A stretch of DNA of 64,000 nt, from assembly GCA_028023455.1 (NCBI GenBank), contig JAQFVV010012405.1, positions 5,729,334 through 5,793,333 of the forward strand, given 5' to 3'. A program made the position numbers and the translations under genes. The notes beneath the pieces are model-generated. The model was not told the DNA's origin. It made no database searches and worked only from the letters and a program-made list of their open reading frames with translations. Shown here in pieces: positions 36,441-49,690 of the stretch (position 1 is the stretch's first letter; each line of letters begins with the position of its first letter). The stretch is from Epiperipatus broadwayi (taxonomy: Eukaryota > Onychophora > Udeonychophora > Euonychophora > Peripatidae).

Positions 36441-38515
36441 AATCTTTAGAAAATATAATATGCAGTTTGTAATTATATAATATTAAAGGCAATATTATTA
36501 TTAATGTAGGAGATAATTGCTTACATATAATGAGTTAGTTATTTATCTAATTATTTGTATATCTATTTCATTGTAAATGTTGTTATTCTGTTCTCTATAC
36601 ATTTGTATCTTTTTATAAAATATTATTTTAATCTGCTGCAAGTATATTAAATCATGATTTGCCATATCTTTAAAAAAAGTTCTTTAATTTTGTTTGTAAA
36701 ATAAAAGACCATAGCTATTCTTAAATTTAAGACCAATTAATATTTTACTCACCTTTTTTAAACTAATTTTGAAAAAAAAAAATTGAAACTTTATTCACTG
36801 CCTAGTGAACATTTGTGGGTGTAATATTTTGCCTTCAAATTACTTAGCTTTTATAAATACTACTCTAGCTAATTTTATAGATATTATTTGAGAAATTGAT
36901 ACTTAATTTTGAGATAATTTGAATGTCTCAACTCCATTGCCACTTCAGACTCTTTTGACTAAACTCAACTTTTATAGGATTGGAGTATAATGCTATTTCA
37001 TTTTTCCAGTTTTATTGCAGAGTGAAGAATCAAACTAGGTTCTAATATTCATTCTGTGTTCTATAAATAAAGAATTTTATTGCTTTTGATTTACTTGAAA
37101 ATAAATTTACTGCAGTATTTATTATTATGCTCATTCTTTTATTTTTTCCTTTAAATATATTTGAAAGCCTTGAATATGTTATTGATATATACACTGATTA
37201 TGCTTAAATCCTTCTTAAAGTCTAATTTCATACTTTTGGGGATTAATTGTAATCATAAAGTAAATAAGTTTAAAATTATTTTTCAAGTTTTATTATAATA
37301 GACACTTTTATAAATACTACTGATTTCTTTTAACAATCAGAAAGAATAAAATTTCAATATTGCTAATTTATATTTATCATGTGGAAATTATATTTAAAGT
37401 TTACAGCAGTCAAGTTTTTAATAGATATAATGTATGAGTATTTTAAATTGATAATTAAATTTTTTTTGTTTTTGAGGGAATATGTGTAATTATTAATTCT
37501 TAATTTCCATATTTGGATAGTACTGAATTTCTTGAGGTTGGATCTCAAATATAACTTTGATAGTTTTTCTCAAGTTTGCCTTCTTATTTTTATTACTCTC
37601 ACTTTCTATTAATGATTGTCTTTTAAAAATGAACTAATGTTTTACAAACAAAAAAAAATTTTTTTCTTTTCAGTTTTACACTTAGAAGTTATAAGCAGCA
37701 TAGTTAATTTATGTTATATACAATAATTTATTCTTATTCAATATTTTATCATGATTGATGGTCTTTGTATCCTTTCTTTTAAATATCTTCTCATTTATTA
37801 TGGATATCTCAATATGATAATCAGCATTGACTTTTTCATATAATATTGATATTTAAATAAATCACTGATATAATATAAAATATCTTTATGTAACAGCTGT
37901 AATATATATAACAATAATCATACATAAAAAAAAGCTCTTTTTTGCAAATATGTGCTTCAACTAATTTACAATTACAATCTACATTGCATACATAGGACAT
38001 AACTTTTTTTTATAAAATTGCCTATAACTTATTAAAACCATATAATATTTTTAAGGCATAAAAAAACTGTATAAATGTATATTGCATAACTTTCCATTCA
38101 TTTATCATTAGCCAATTATTAATCAAATTAATTGATGCTTTATATATGTTCATACAATTATTTTTGTTATAATTAATGTAATTGGTTTCATGTATTTTCC
38201 TTCTATTATTGACATTATACTGTTAGAAAGAATTTATTGTGCTCCTAATAAAACACTTCTAAGTATTGATAAATATGATTTTAATTCAGTATTTTAATTT
38301 TTCTCTTTTATAACATAAACTTAAAGATATAAAAGGTTATGAACTCAGGCTTATAAGAGGTGTGATATCTGCTAGTGATGAAAATTTAATTTATTCACAT
38401 ACAAGTGTATTTTTTTTTTATAGTCAGCTTATCGAGCTCATTGGCTTAATGCAGATTTATCTAAGACTTATTCTTTAGCAGATAATAGCTATGACCCATG
38501 TAGTAACTAATAACA
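36441..38515. other. AT-rich intron sequence, nothing recognised
   Basis: No gene or repeat structure was seen at the level readable by eye. Confidence 0.6.
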
Positions 38516-38640
38516 TATAGTTAATTAAATTGACTACAGGATGGCTATTTGAAAGAATAATTTTACACCTGTTTGTGATCTGAAAACATTTCTAAGATTC
38601 AACCGACCTTAATTCAATCTCATGTTGCAGGAATAGTGAT
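38516..38640 (+). repeat. tRNA-derived SINE (family S), copy 1
   Basis: The head reads attgactacaggatggctat, with a B-box-like cttaattcaatctcatg about 80 bases on. It matches 61228-61345 (+) and 62075-62172 (-). The third copy keeps the best B box. Confidence 0.6.
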
Positions 38641-41060
38641 AGTGAATCTGTACATACATATATCATCACAGAAGTTATTAATTTTTTTCAGTGTGAAAAG
38701 AGTGATATTCGATAGCAAGTAAATATATTTTTCAATGTCATCTATTTCATTATGTGTGATTTCTATTCATAAATGCAAAGTAATCTAATATAATTTTCCA
38801 ATATCATTTCCTCTTTTTTTTAAAAAAACAAAAACTTATACTATATCCTAGGAAATTTTTTTTACCAGGTATATGTTCAATGTATGCAGGTGCAAATAAA
38901 GCAACCTTGCTTGCATTGCAATTAGGTACAAAAATAAAGCAGATATTATTTCCAAAAAAAATTGATTATAAATATATATTTTAATTACAATTAGTAATAG
39001 TTACAGCAACTATAATTAAAGTTTTTGAGGAATAATATTATAGTGTAGAATACTTTTTATGCATGCACCACAATGGCTTTGTTCTACAAAGTGTTCTAAA
39101 CCATGAAAGATCATACCTGGAATTAATGCATAAAGTTTGCACAATTCGGACATTGTCCAAAGATTTTTTTAGCAAGTAGTTAATATTTTTATTTTTTTTA
39201 TGCTATATGAAATCTGAAACCTGGTTTTAAATTTTATTATTTGTAAAATTAAAATCTAAAGTATTGTAAACATAAATATAAAACATTTTCTGGTCTGCAA
39301 ATTATATAATCACTTATCACTACATTTATTATCAACTTTAATTTTTTGAATATTATACACCCACACACATGCACTGCTTTGAATTACATTATCTGAGTTG
39401 TACTTAAAGTTAATAGGTATATTTTACTTTGTACTATTTCAATGAATAATAATTATTAAATTATTCTTATTTATAATTTTTAATATTTTTTTGGTATTAT
39501 AGTTTTTTCATATGCATTGATAATAGCACCCAGTCTGTGAATGAATTTCTATTGTGCTACAATTAAACTATTGGGAAAAATAAATATTGCCATAGAGCAT
39601 ATAAGTGTTAAGGTTATAATAATGGAATGAGTGTAAAAAAAAAAAAAAGGTTTTCAAAATATATTGTTAAACACAATTCATTTTGCCTTCTGTATCCCTT
39701 ATGCTGCTTTCATTCTAAATTAAATGATAAATGTTATAGTAAAACTGCAACTGAGCAAAAGTTATGTAATTTTTTTTAATGATCTCTAAAGCAATGGATA
39801 ATTTTTTCAAAAAATATCTCACATTTATAGTATTAAATAAATTTTCAGACACTAACAGAAATGTAAAATTGAAGCAATGCAAATGCTATAGTATCAACTT
39901 AGAGAAATTTATATCACATTATATGAAATTACAGATCATGATAACTTAACAACAATAACATTAAGCACAAAAGTTATATATTAAAAGGAAAGGTTTTAAC
40001 ACAATACAATAAATTCTGTTGGCAGCCAACATTCTTATAAAAATATGAACATTGTATTTCTCTTAGAATCCATCAACAATTTAAAAACATATCTATTATA
40101 ATATCAATCAGATTCAAATTACAAGAATCTTTAAACCACAAAAATCTTAGTGAAGATGTAGATAGAGAACCAGAATTCAAATTTATATCTAAAGTATGCC
40201 GAAGATCAAAGTTATAAAAATTTTAGTATGGATATCCTGATGAGTCATTGCAAAGCAGAAAATATATTTTTAGCCAATAATTTATATATGATTTTAGATA
40301 CAGTTTGACATTATTGAATGACTGTTTGAACAATTAAAAATCCATAATGATTATTTCAGTTGCTTATATAATTTTTCAGAAATTACCAATGATAATCTAA
40401 AAAAAAAAAAGTCAAATAATTTGGAGAATCATAAAATATAATATCAATGCTACGGAACTCTATAATGAGATATTTGCTTATAAGGACTTTTAATAAAGAT
40501 AAATTAAAATCCAAAATTTTTTTGTAGTCTTCAATTTGTTGTACCTAATAATTTATTCTTTTCTAATTTAATTATTGTTTTAAGAATATTATTGACTGTT
40601 TCTGCTTGTGTAGCAAACTAAGAATGTTCATTTTCTTTTATTAAATTTACTTAAGATATATATATAACAAATATTTATTAAAAGAAACTTGCAAACTTTA
40701 TTTTAAAAGTGATTGAATATGAGCTATTTGCAAAAGCAGATATAAAGGAAATTATCTCTAATTTTGTAAATATAAAATCAAGAAAAGTAAAAATTTTGTG
40801 AAATATTTCAAATAAAATTCCGTATTTGTTTAATCTACTATTCTCTTCATGCTGCTCTAAGATATGCAAGGTTCTTTTTGACAATTTTGATTTTGTAAAA
40901 AGATGGTAACCTCTATTTTGCAAACATATATTAAACAATCTAAAACTATCCCTCAATGGAAATAAATTTTTTTGTTTGCCACTCATTATCTTTCCCCTTA
41001 AGAAAAAGTGGAGATCTAGTGAACCATTATTCATAAGTATATGAGACTTTTACTGATTGT
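38641..41060. other. AT-rich intron sequence, nothing recognised
   Basis: The 118-codon minus-strand frame at 40678-41034 has no recognisable domain and AT-driven composition. Confidence 0.55.
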
Positions 41061-41063
41061 TAT

Positions 41064-41270
41064 CTTTGACTGAGTAATCTAATTGGTTAGAGTGCCACCT
41101 TCAATTGAATAGTCACAAATCTAAAAGTCCAGTTTCAGTTTTCATGAATATTGTATTATATACTAATCTATGTTTTATTACTAATAGTTAAATATATTTG
41201 AAAATTTTTAATAAAGTTTAATTTTTCTAAAGGCATTTAGCATTTAATATTAGATGAAGGAAATAGTCCA
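41064..41270 (+). repeat. SINE-like head followed by a family M arm
   Basis: 41064-41150 has a tRNA-like ttggttagagtgcc head and an agtccagtttcag B-box-like site. 41170-41270 is a family M arm (compare 33315-33425, inverted). The SINE/M order resembles that at 7830-8240. Confidence 0.5.
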
Positions 41271-41735
41271 GCCTATAATTACTATTAAAATAGCATAATG
41301 ACAAAGTTTCAGACAAACATCATAATTACAAAAGAAATAAAAAGTAAATTCGAAGTTTCCCCAAAGAAAAAATTTGACTATTAGAAACCAAGTAGTATGT
41401 GGATTTGTGATTTATTTTACCAACAAAAAATTTACTTTGTATATTATTTATATATATTAAGTTCTCTGCTAGTAAGCTGGTTGTATGATCTGTGATAACT
41501 ACTATTTCTTGCTACCCTCTAGAAAAAATTATAATACTATTTCAATTTTAGAATTATATTATAAACTTTAATGACCTATTTGTATCATTAAAACACTTTA
41601 TATAAAATGATAAAAAAAATCAAGTCTGATGCCACATGACTTAATTTAATAAAGCTTGTACTTACAAATGTTATATATAGAGCTTGCAAAATAAGCTCTT
41701 AACAAGCTTTGAGAATATCCCCAACCCCAGACCAG

Positions 41736-41757
41736 TTTCTGCTTCTGGCATTGTCAG
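41736..41757 (-). ncRNA. hammerhead ribozyme motif HH6, one core change (minus)
   Basis: On the minus strand, CTGACAA (expected CTGACGA) is followed by TGC-CAGAA-GCA (3-bp stem II) and GAAA (41739-41736). Confidence 0.6.
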
Positions 41758-42085
41758 TGAGGTTAAGAGCTTATTTTGCAAGCTCTATATATACATTTGT
41801 AAATACAAACTTTATTAAATTAAGTCGTGTGACATCTAACTTGATTTTTTATCATTTTATTTTTTGCTATTAAAGCTTTGGCGATTTTATATTGCTAAAG
41901 CATTAATATATGGTGTGAACTTAGTTCAGTTTCATATGGCTATTTGAGTTAGATAGCTGGATTGGAAGACATATGCATGTCTGACAATTTCAGATTTTTT
42001 ACACTCAATAGTTATACATTAGATAAAGTTCTGGGCTTGTCCTAGCATTTTTAATCTAATGCCTGAATGTCCTGGCATTTCACTG

Positions 42086-42104
42086 CTGACGCCAGAAGCA
42101 GAAA
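42086..42104 (+). ncRNA. hammerhead ribozyme motif HH7, 3-nt deletion (+)
   Basis: It reads CTGACG-CCAGAAGCA-GAAA. Compared with HH6 it keeps CTGACG but lacks three bases (the A of the core and part of stem II). Together the two copies imply an ancestor with a perfect CTGACGA core. Confidence 0.55.
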
Positions 42105-42189
42105 CTGGTCTGGGATTGAGGATATTCTCAAAGCTTGTTAAGAGCTTATTTTGCAAGCTCTATATCTAACACTTTATATATATGGTACA

Positions 42190-44725
42190 TAAATTTTTAG
42201 ATATTCAAACGTAATTTTTAATAATTTTATACTTTATCTTAAATAATGTACATCAATTAATATTAATACATTTTACATAATTTTAACTTTTTTTTTTATT
42301 ACAACAAGTATAAAAATGCATGTACAAACACTTCTCACATAATGTGTGTGTTCCATTACAGAACTATTTAAACAGAAATTGACAATCTTGATAAATGGTT
42401 CTAATAAATAAATTATTTCAAATATATAGTGAAAACTCATGCTTATATTTAAAAGTTCAATCTATTAATGTTTTTAGTTTTATCATATAATTATTTCCAT
42501 TATTCTAAATATAAAATTTATAAAAGCACTTTGGCAAAGATACCTTGAGAATTTGATTTTACTGTCCATGTGTTTTTTTTTTTTTAATATTTAAAATAAA
42601 TGTACATATTTCTCGCATAGAAAAATACTTTCTAAGGAGTAAGTTCTTTAATAACTAAGTTATATTTAAATGAATAAACAACATTGTTTTGTTAGTTATT
42701 TATTAAGTGAGAACATTTTTCTGGAAGGCATTTTTATTACAATTAGAAATCATATTCATATTTCCAATAAATTAGTGGGGGAAAGGTGCTATTGGTGCAT
42801 ATTTTATATTAATAATTTATTTGACAACTCCCAAGTTAATTTTTAGTTATGTCAATTTTTTTCATTGATTTTTTTTTCTCCATTAAAACTAAATATCTCA
42901 TGTTTCAGTGACTCATTTCATTAAAAAAGAAAAAAAAAATAGGTTCATTTCTTGTTTTCATTTAACATATGTTGCTAAATGAAAAGTAAACATAAAAACA
43001 GTAAAGAAAATAAAGGAAAAGTCAACATTTCAAACACATTTACACCACTGCAGTACAAGTAATATATATAAATTAACATTTTTAATTTATAATAAAAAAT
43101 GAAAAAGAAAGGTGAACATATATAAAAAAAACATAAAAATGAAAAAGTGCTACCCATATTGATTGTATCTATATGGAACTTAACCAGTGATTCAAAAAAG
43201 TAACTAATGTATAAAAAATAAAATGACCACATTTATTGTTGTATATGTGGCTGTTAGTATATATGAAGTAATATCAAGAAAATAATATATTTAGCAGTGA
43301 AGGAAATTAAATGTATGTTGAGATGCAAATTCATTAATAATGAAATTTCAAAATAATCACAACAGAATTCTGTCAAATTAATGCAAGCACAATGAACCAT
43401 AAAACTACATTTAGGGAACAACCAAAATGTATTAAAATGTCTGAGTCAAAGCATTGCAATCAATTTCAAGCTTCACTATTTTCATACTATACGACTTCAT
43501 GCTGCCGTAACTTTAAAAATCATGTTAGTAGTCTATCTCATTCATATTGCCATCTAAAATAGCTTTATCACTTTTTAAACAGTGAATAAAAGTTCTCTTC
43601 ACTTGTACTGTTTGTATTAAAATGTGGATCAAATAATTTTATTCATATGCAGTATGCAATGAAGAGAGAACATTGTTGGCTGATATGGCTCCGCCATGTA
43701 TGATAAAAGCAAAAATTCCAAAAAAGGATTTATTCTTTTATAGGGTCCACAGAAAGAATGTCAGTTGATTTGTTCAGTCAAAATTGGTAATGCCTTTAAT
43801 TATTTTTTTCTTTCTTATATTTTATACTTATGTTATTTTTAAATTTTCATTTATTATTGATTTGCATTTCTGCATACATTTTATTTCTAATCACTACTTT
43901 TTTACTAAACAATTAATTTTGGGGGGAGGGGATAAGTAATTTTCATTGCTAAATATATTGCTTTCTTGATTGTATTTAATTTACAATAGTAACTGTGTAT
44001 TTAAGAATAAAAGCTTACATTTTATTTTTTAACAATTAGTTAATTTTTTTGAGTCATTGATACATACTATGTAATTTCATCTAATAGAGCAGATTGTACA
44101 CTATATGAGCACCAAAAATGTTTTAGTTAGAACAAAATGATGTGTGATATTTTTACATATAGTTGAGAAACTGATGAGCATATATTAGTAGTCTGCTGAA
44201 GAACAAGTTTTCTTATAGCTGAAATTGATGGTATTTGAATGGCATAGTCATTAGCACAATGAGAAAGAAAAAACTGATAAATATATAGTCAGATTTGTAT
44301 CAAATAATATTAAGAAAAATTTATTGCAATAGTGAATAATGTTACAGTTTGTGCAGAAGAATGCTAGAAATTAAAGAAGTTTTAGATATGATTTTGATCA
44401 TTAGATATGGTAAGGAAGAAATTCTGTTTTTTTAATAAGAAATTATAAATTATGAAAATGAAGCTATTGTGATCTTATGTGAACTCTAACATTGCTAAAA
44501 ATCAATATCATATGATCCTTTAGTCTAATAATCTTTTCTATTGAATTAAGATTGGCAAAATTATAAAGATTTAGTTTCTTGTCAGAAAAAATATATGATT
44601 ATTTAGAATAATAAAAGTTTATATCTATCCATAAGGTTTCATTTGCAAATGCAAACCAAATGTTCTATGAGTTTTGAAATATTTCTAAGAGCGTTATGTT
44701 TCCATAATCATATACTATGATTAGT
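42190..44725. other. AT-rich intron sequence, nothing recognised
   Basis: Low-complexity AT sequence with A/T runs. The minus-strand 85-codon frame at 42975-43232 is Phe/Tyr-rich and compositional. Confidence 0.6.
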
Positions 44726-44814
44726 TGTAGATATATATTGCTTATAATAACTTCTTTCATATACACTTTAATGCCAAAATTTTTTTTAATAAAACTTCTT
44801 TATTTTTCTGACAG

Positions 44815-44841
44815 TTTTGTCTGCCCAGCAGTCTTCATCAG
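44815..44841 (-). ncRNA. hammerhead ribozyme motif HH9, GAAA lost (minus)
   Basis: The mirror copy of HH8 in the other arm. CTGATGA (44841-44835) is intact, but the GAAA box has become CAAA and stem II is weakened. Confidence 0.55.
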
Positions 44842-44844
44842 AGC

Positions 44845-44892
44845 TTTCTCAAACTCTGATGAAGACTGCTGGACAGTCGAAACTGTCAGAAA
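44845..44892 (+). ncRNA. hammerhead ribozyme motif HH8 (+)
   Basis: CTGATGA is at 44856-44862. Stem II a-GACTG-CTGGA-CAGTC is a perfect 5 bp, then GAAA (44879-44882) followed by CTGTC. The GTC would serve as cleavage triplet, with AGAAA (44888-44892) able to pair TTTCT (44845-44849). Confidence 0.7.
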
Positions 44893-44969
44893 AATAAAAA
44901 AGTTTTATTAATTTTTTTTTTTTGTATTAAAGTGTATATGAAAGAAGTTATTATAAGCAATATATATGA

Positions 44970-46570
44970 ATATATGAAGAAATGCAAAGAAAGTAAAGGA
45001 GAAGAATAAGAGTATATACTTCTAATAATAGGTGTAGATATACTGAGTTTCTTAAAAACTTTAGTAGTTTCCCAATTCTCTATGAAATTATATATATATA
45101 TATTATTTATGGTATAAGCAGACTACCTATATTGTGGATGAAGGTGGGAGTTTTGATTGTTTTTTTTTACTTTATATAATAGTACTTTCAATTCTTGGGG
45201 ATTTGAGCAGTCAAATATTCTTTTAAATATAATATTATTAGGAAAAGTAGATAAAACAACCCATTCAAACACTACATTTAGTGTTAATATGCAATTTAAG
45301 CATAAGAATTCTGAGAATATTATTGGAAGAGGTTTTTTTTTTTTTTATAAATAAGAAGAGGGGAGTAAAAGAACTTAAGCAATTTAGTGGAATGGATTCA
45401 CTTTTTAGCAGATTGTGATCACTAAATTGAAAGGACAACAGAGAAACAGATTTGAAGAAAAATACTCTTGTCTAACATGTGACAGAGTTGGAAAAGAAAA
45501 AAAAAATTGTAATGAAAAAATAGTGAGATACACATTTCAAAATATGACTTCATATGTACAAAAGATAATGACAAAAAATTTCAAAGGTATAATTAAAATT
45601 AACAAAAGATAATTGGATGTAATATTTCTAAATCAATATGATTTTTTTATTATATTTATTGAGAAAATAGAAAATCTTTGCTTTTAGTAGTAGATTACAT
45701 TATATATATATATATATAAAGGAATATAATCTATTAACATGTTTACTAGCAGAACACAGATATAAAATAAAATGTTAACACATTATTAAATTCAGTTTTG
45801 TGGTGAATAGAAAATAAAAATATTTTTGAGAGTACATCTTTTGAAAATAAAATCATTAGTTTCATTTTGAAATTTAGTTTTTGAAAATAGATCTCTAATT
45901 CTAAATGTGGCAGTGATTAAGTTTGTGTCAGCCATGATTAAACTAAAGATATTTTGATAGCCCACCTTCCATCTTGAACAAACTGGCATTGGTGAAAAAT
46001 TATTTTTTAAAAATCATCACTTGAGCTACTAACATTATATTGAAACAGACAGATCGAATGATCGATCTTAGTTTCATAGTTTTCATTTTGAAGTACGGTA
46101 ATTCTAAATCACTATTTACCCACAATGAGGCTTTTTCTATTCCAGGCCACATAAATTTTAAGTTAGTTATTTTATGCTTTGTTTAAAAGAATTTAATGTA
46201 AATATTACAAGTATAAATATTACAAATCATGATAAATAATATTCGTGTGTGTGTGGTTTGTGGGTTTATATTCGCTCAATTTAAAAGTTTCATTGCATGT
46301 ATATTTTTTTTTTAATTTTAAATCTTTCAAAATTATACAAAGTCATTTAAAAATGCTGATCAAAAGTCACATTCCTTTGATCAGTATTTTTAGTCAAATC
46401 TTACGTGTACAAAATGTATAGAATAATTAGTTTGTACTTTGAAAGTTAAGATAATGAATTTCAATTTTGTATTCACGAATTCCTATGTAATTATTTAGTT
46501 TGTCAATTTAGAATCATGTATTGAATTTAGAAATAAATGTAAATCAAACAATGGAAATGAGAAATGTAGG
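44970..46570. other. AT-rich intron sequence, nothing recognised
   Basis: No exon, RNA gene or structured repeat was seen. It contains short (TA)n runs at 45092 and 45704. Confidence 0.55.
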
Positions 46571-47030
46571 ACTCTTATCAAGAAAGGCGAATGCAATTGT
46601 ATAGTCAAAATTAGATATTGCTGGAGGCCAGAAAATCAAAGGAGGCGGAGTCATGAACAAAAAACTATGCAGAGTGATCAACCGTAGCCATCTTATATTA
46701 TAATATACTAGGGGACTCTACTTTTTGACTTTGCTGTGCTTAGACCGTCTCGGGCTACAGCAAAGTAGTTGTTCCAGAGAAATCATCTCAACTGTGATTA
46801 AGAAGTTGCCCGGTAAATTGCAATAATGTTGGGCTAAGTCCAAGAAGCTGATCCCTGTTCTGCCGATTTAAATCTTTCGAGCCGCTGATCTATAATGTTT
46901 CCTGTGCTTCCAGTTTTCTCAATTCCAACCTTTAAATTAATCATGCCGTTCTAAGGAATCCAAAATGCGCGCCTACGTTCTGCATAAACATTACCGCAAG
47001 GAGAAAAGCCGGACGAAGAAAGAATGGTAA
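46570..47030 (+). other. G+C-rich islet with a possible short exon
   Basis: This ~450-bp patch is clearly richer in G+C and CpG than its surroundings. It holds a hairpin (ctttgctgt...acagcaaag near 46729-46767). An ATG near 46972 opens a basic 21-codon frame (MRAYVLHKHYRKEKSRTKKEW) that ends at a TAA. A splice donor-like ATG|gtaacc lies near 47024, just before that stop. It could be a promoter with first exon of a nested transcript, or the end of an unrecognised element. I cannot decide. Confidence 0.25.
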
Positions 47031-47559
47031 CCCTTGTTATATGAACTTTTTAACTTTCCTCTAAGCTTAATAATTTTATTATTTAATCTGTTATGAATTA
47101 ATCTAAGTAATTACATGTAAATTTCTTGTTTTCCTTCGTTAAAATGTTACACTAAAGCCTGTCAGTAAATTTCTTCTCTAATATTTCTGTGCTCTAGTCT
47201 TTAGATGATGATTTACTAATATTTTGTGCCTAATAGTAATTCATTAGTGAATGTACTTATATTTTTATTATTACTTACATTTACAAACAAAGCGATGCCA
47301 ATAATAATATTTTTCAACTCTAGTTAAAGCCATTAAAGTTTATTTCATAGTATTATTATTATATTCATTTTAAAAGTAATTTTCTTTTATCGAACTAAAA
47401 ATTGGTTCGTTTATGTTGAGTTGAGAAATATTCAAGTACCTGTATTGTTCCTTTTATTTTGTCAAAATGATATTTTAATCTCTGCTCCAAATAACAAATA
47501 TTTAAAATAAAGTCTAAATTTTTATTATATTATTTTTTTTATATATGAACGGAGTAATA

Positions 47560-48010
47560 ATATAAAGTGAATATTTTTGTTACTATTATTACCTTCCGAA
47601 CAACCTGGGGAGTTATGGGTTTCAGAGTGAAATTAATTAATCGTTACTTTTGTGATCTTTTGATTTCGCCATGTTTTATTTTGAATAGTCATATCAGATT
47701 GTTGCGTAGAAAATGTTACGGAGAGATAACCAAGGTTTTATATAGTTTCGCTTTAAGTCCACTTCCGATCACTCTTCCTCGATGTTACTGTGGCAGTGCC
47801 TTTTCCTTCGCCTAAATTGGCGTCTCGTTTTTACTACCAATTGGAAAGAAATTCTTCTCCAGATAATCTCTTGGATCACCGGGGTTCGAAAATGATCCCG
47901 GCTGGTTGTAGTGTCCCGGATCTACTTGGGGGCATTAAGACTTGTCAAAGTACAAGCCGCCCGGTCTTCCGTCAATGCACCGCAAGTTATTATTGTAGTA
48001 TATCTTAAGC
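47560..48010. other. second G+C-richer segment, unrecognised
   Basis: It includes ccggggttcgaaaatgatcc near 47879, which is B-box-like with a tRNA T-arm feel, and overlapping short open frames with no known domain. It could be a tRNA-derived SINE or LTR fragment. Confidence 0.3.
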
Positions 48011-49300
48011 TCTGCAACCATCAGTACATCATTATTATATTATATTTTTATATAAAACCTCCTCCAATTATCCGTATACGTAATGGTTTGAATCTATTAA
48101 AATCAAACAACTTAATATAAAATAGTAATTAAATATTTTAAATGCTCAAATTACTCTGATTCCCATATCAACTCGTACGACCATTTAAAACATATAAATA
48201 TTGGCATGCGTTTTGTTTATCAGTCTAAAACAATTATTAAGGACTAGCAGCAAATTATTATAAATATACGTATGAAAATTTTACCGTATCTGTACATATT
48301 ATTCAATGCTTTCAATAATTATTAAAAATTTATCTAATCTATTTTTGTCTCTCTTTTCTTATCACTCCCGAAACCTAGTTAATCACCTGCTGTCTGTATC
48401 GACAACTTAAATATATATTGAATTATTAACCGTACCAATATCTCGAATATAAGATATATATGAATAACTGATTGTAGGGTAATTTAGTCTGTGTTTTTTG
48501 ACGAGCTAGTAAAGGGAAAACCACGTACTGTTGTTGTGTTGTTCATCGGTTGGTCACGCCAGGGGCTTGGGTTTGAATTTAGTTTGCATTTTGGAATTTA
48601 TTCCTAGACGTGGACTGGGTTTGAATTCGGATTACTGTGCGTGATTATGCATGGTGATTTTACCGGTACAATATTATTGTGATATCTACTGTTATGAAAT
48701 TTAATTATTTCAGATTTTATTAAGTTTTTTAATCAGTGGAGAAATTAAGAAGAGTTGAAAGTTGTACAATATTTGTTAGATTTTTTAAAAATTTTCCATA
48801 ATCAATAAATTTATTAGAGTATTGTGTTATAAAATTGTTATAATTTTGTTAAGGTGACTTTGCTTCTTCACTAATTCTGTTTTGTTGTTCTGAACCCTCC
48901 CCCCTCCACCCGCTTTGTTGTTGTGATCTTATGCCATATAGTTTATCAAAAGAAATATAGCTGAATATTTGAAAGAGGTGTGCCTTAGCCTATTTTATTT
49001 AAAACAATCTGTAACTGGTGTCTGGTTAAAAAAATAATTAAAAACATTTTTCATTGTTTAAATTTACACTAGAAATATCATTTTATGTTTTTTTAAATCT
49101 GGCATTAACATTTAAAAAAAAAAATTTTTTTTCAAAGAATGCATTGCAAGGAACCGTTTTTTTTGGTAGTAATAATAATTCTTATTTTTTTATTATTGAA
49201 AAACTATTTTCTCTTTTACTATACAGTAATTTAACCTTTCATGTTTAGTCTTTTCTAGTTCACTTTCTTTTTCCCTAGAACTAAAGAATTGTATTCAAGT
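48011..49300. other. AT-rich intron sequence, nothing recognised
   Basis: No supported feature was found. A short C-rich patch (ccctcccccctccacccgc) lies at about 48895. Confidence 0.55.
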
Positions 49301-49345
49301 AGTCTTAACTTAGCTGAAACATTTCTAGCAGTTAACTTAGCTGAA
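49283..49345 (+). repeat. 27-bp tandem duplication
   Basis: The unit ttaacttagctgaaacattt-ctagcag occurs twice in succession at the left arm of the fold-back repeat. Confidence 0.9.
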
Positions 49346-49690
49346 ACATTTCTAGCAGTTAGTAAAAGAAAAAGGTTTTTTATATTTATTTTTATTATTA
49401 TTAAGTGTAACTGGGAGTGTTTCGATGTGGGACATCGGATTTGTGATTTCTTCTGAAATAAAATCGATCACCATGTTATATAAAACTACAGTGATGGCAT
49501 CATTTAATGAAGATTCTTTGAATGATCTGTTTGGTATATCCTGTCAGAGAGTTTTCATCAATGCAAATGATTTCTCCAATCATTACAAATCTGATGTTCT
49601 ATATCCCACTCAGCTAAATTTAATAATAATAAATATAAAAAACCTTTTCTTTCACTAACATTAGAAACTTTTCAGCCAAGTTATTTATTA
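49310..49690. repeat. fold-back repeat (family G)
   Basis: The left arm (about 49310-49430) and right arm (about 49600-49690) are inverse: agtaaaagaaaaaggttttt against aaaaaccttttctttcacta, and attattattaa against ttaataataat. No clean hammerhead core was found. Confidence 0.75.

Larger units (their letters stand above)
41605..42167. mobile_element. hammerhead-bearing fold-back element (family F) with 13-bp TSD
   Basis: Three arm segments: 41620-41712; its inverse 41762-41870; and a second inverted piece at about 42085-42167 matching 41680-41745. The arms share the palindromic block taagagcttattttgcaagc. The structure is flanked by a perfect 13-bp direct repeat, aacactttatata, at 41592-41604 and 42168-42180. 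That is a good candidate target-site duplication and is of the length known for Penelope-like elements. No ORF is present. Confidence 0.75.
44731..44967. repeat. fold-back repeat with a hammerhead in each arm (family A)
   Basis: Two ~115-bp arms (44731-44846 and 44850-44967) are near-perfect inverses: the outer end atatatattgcttataataa and inner gcagtcttcatcagag. It is related to the single motif at 8575. Confidence 0.9.

Noticed and set aside
44168-44240. CTGATGA at ~44171 and CTGAAGA...GAAA near 44203-44226
   Set aside because: The intervening sequences do not form a stem adjoining the core boxes, and there is no inverted-repeat context.
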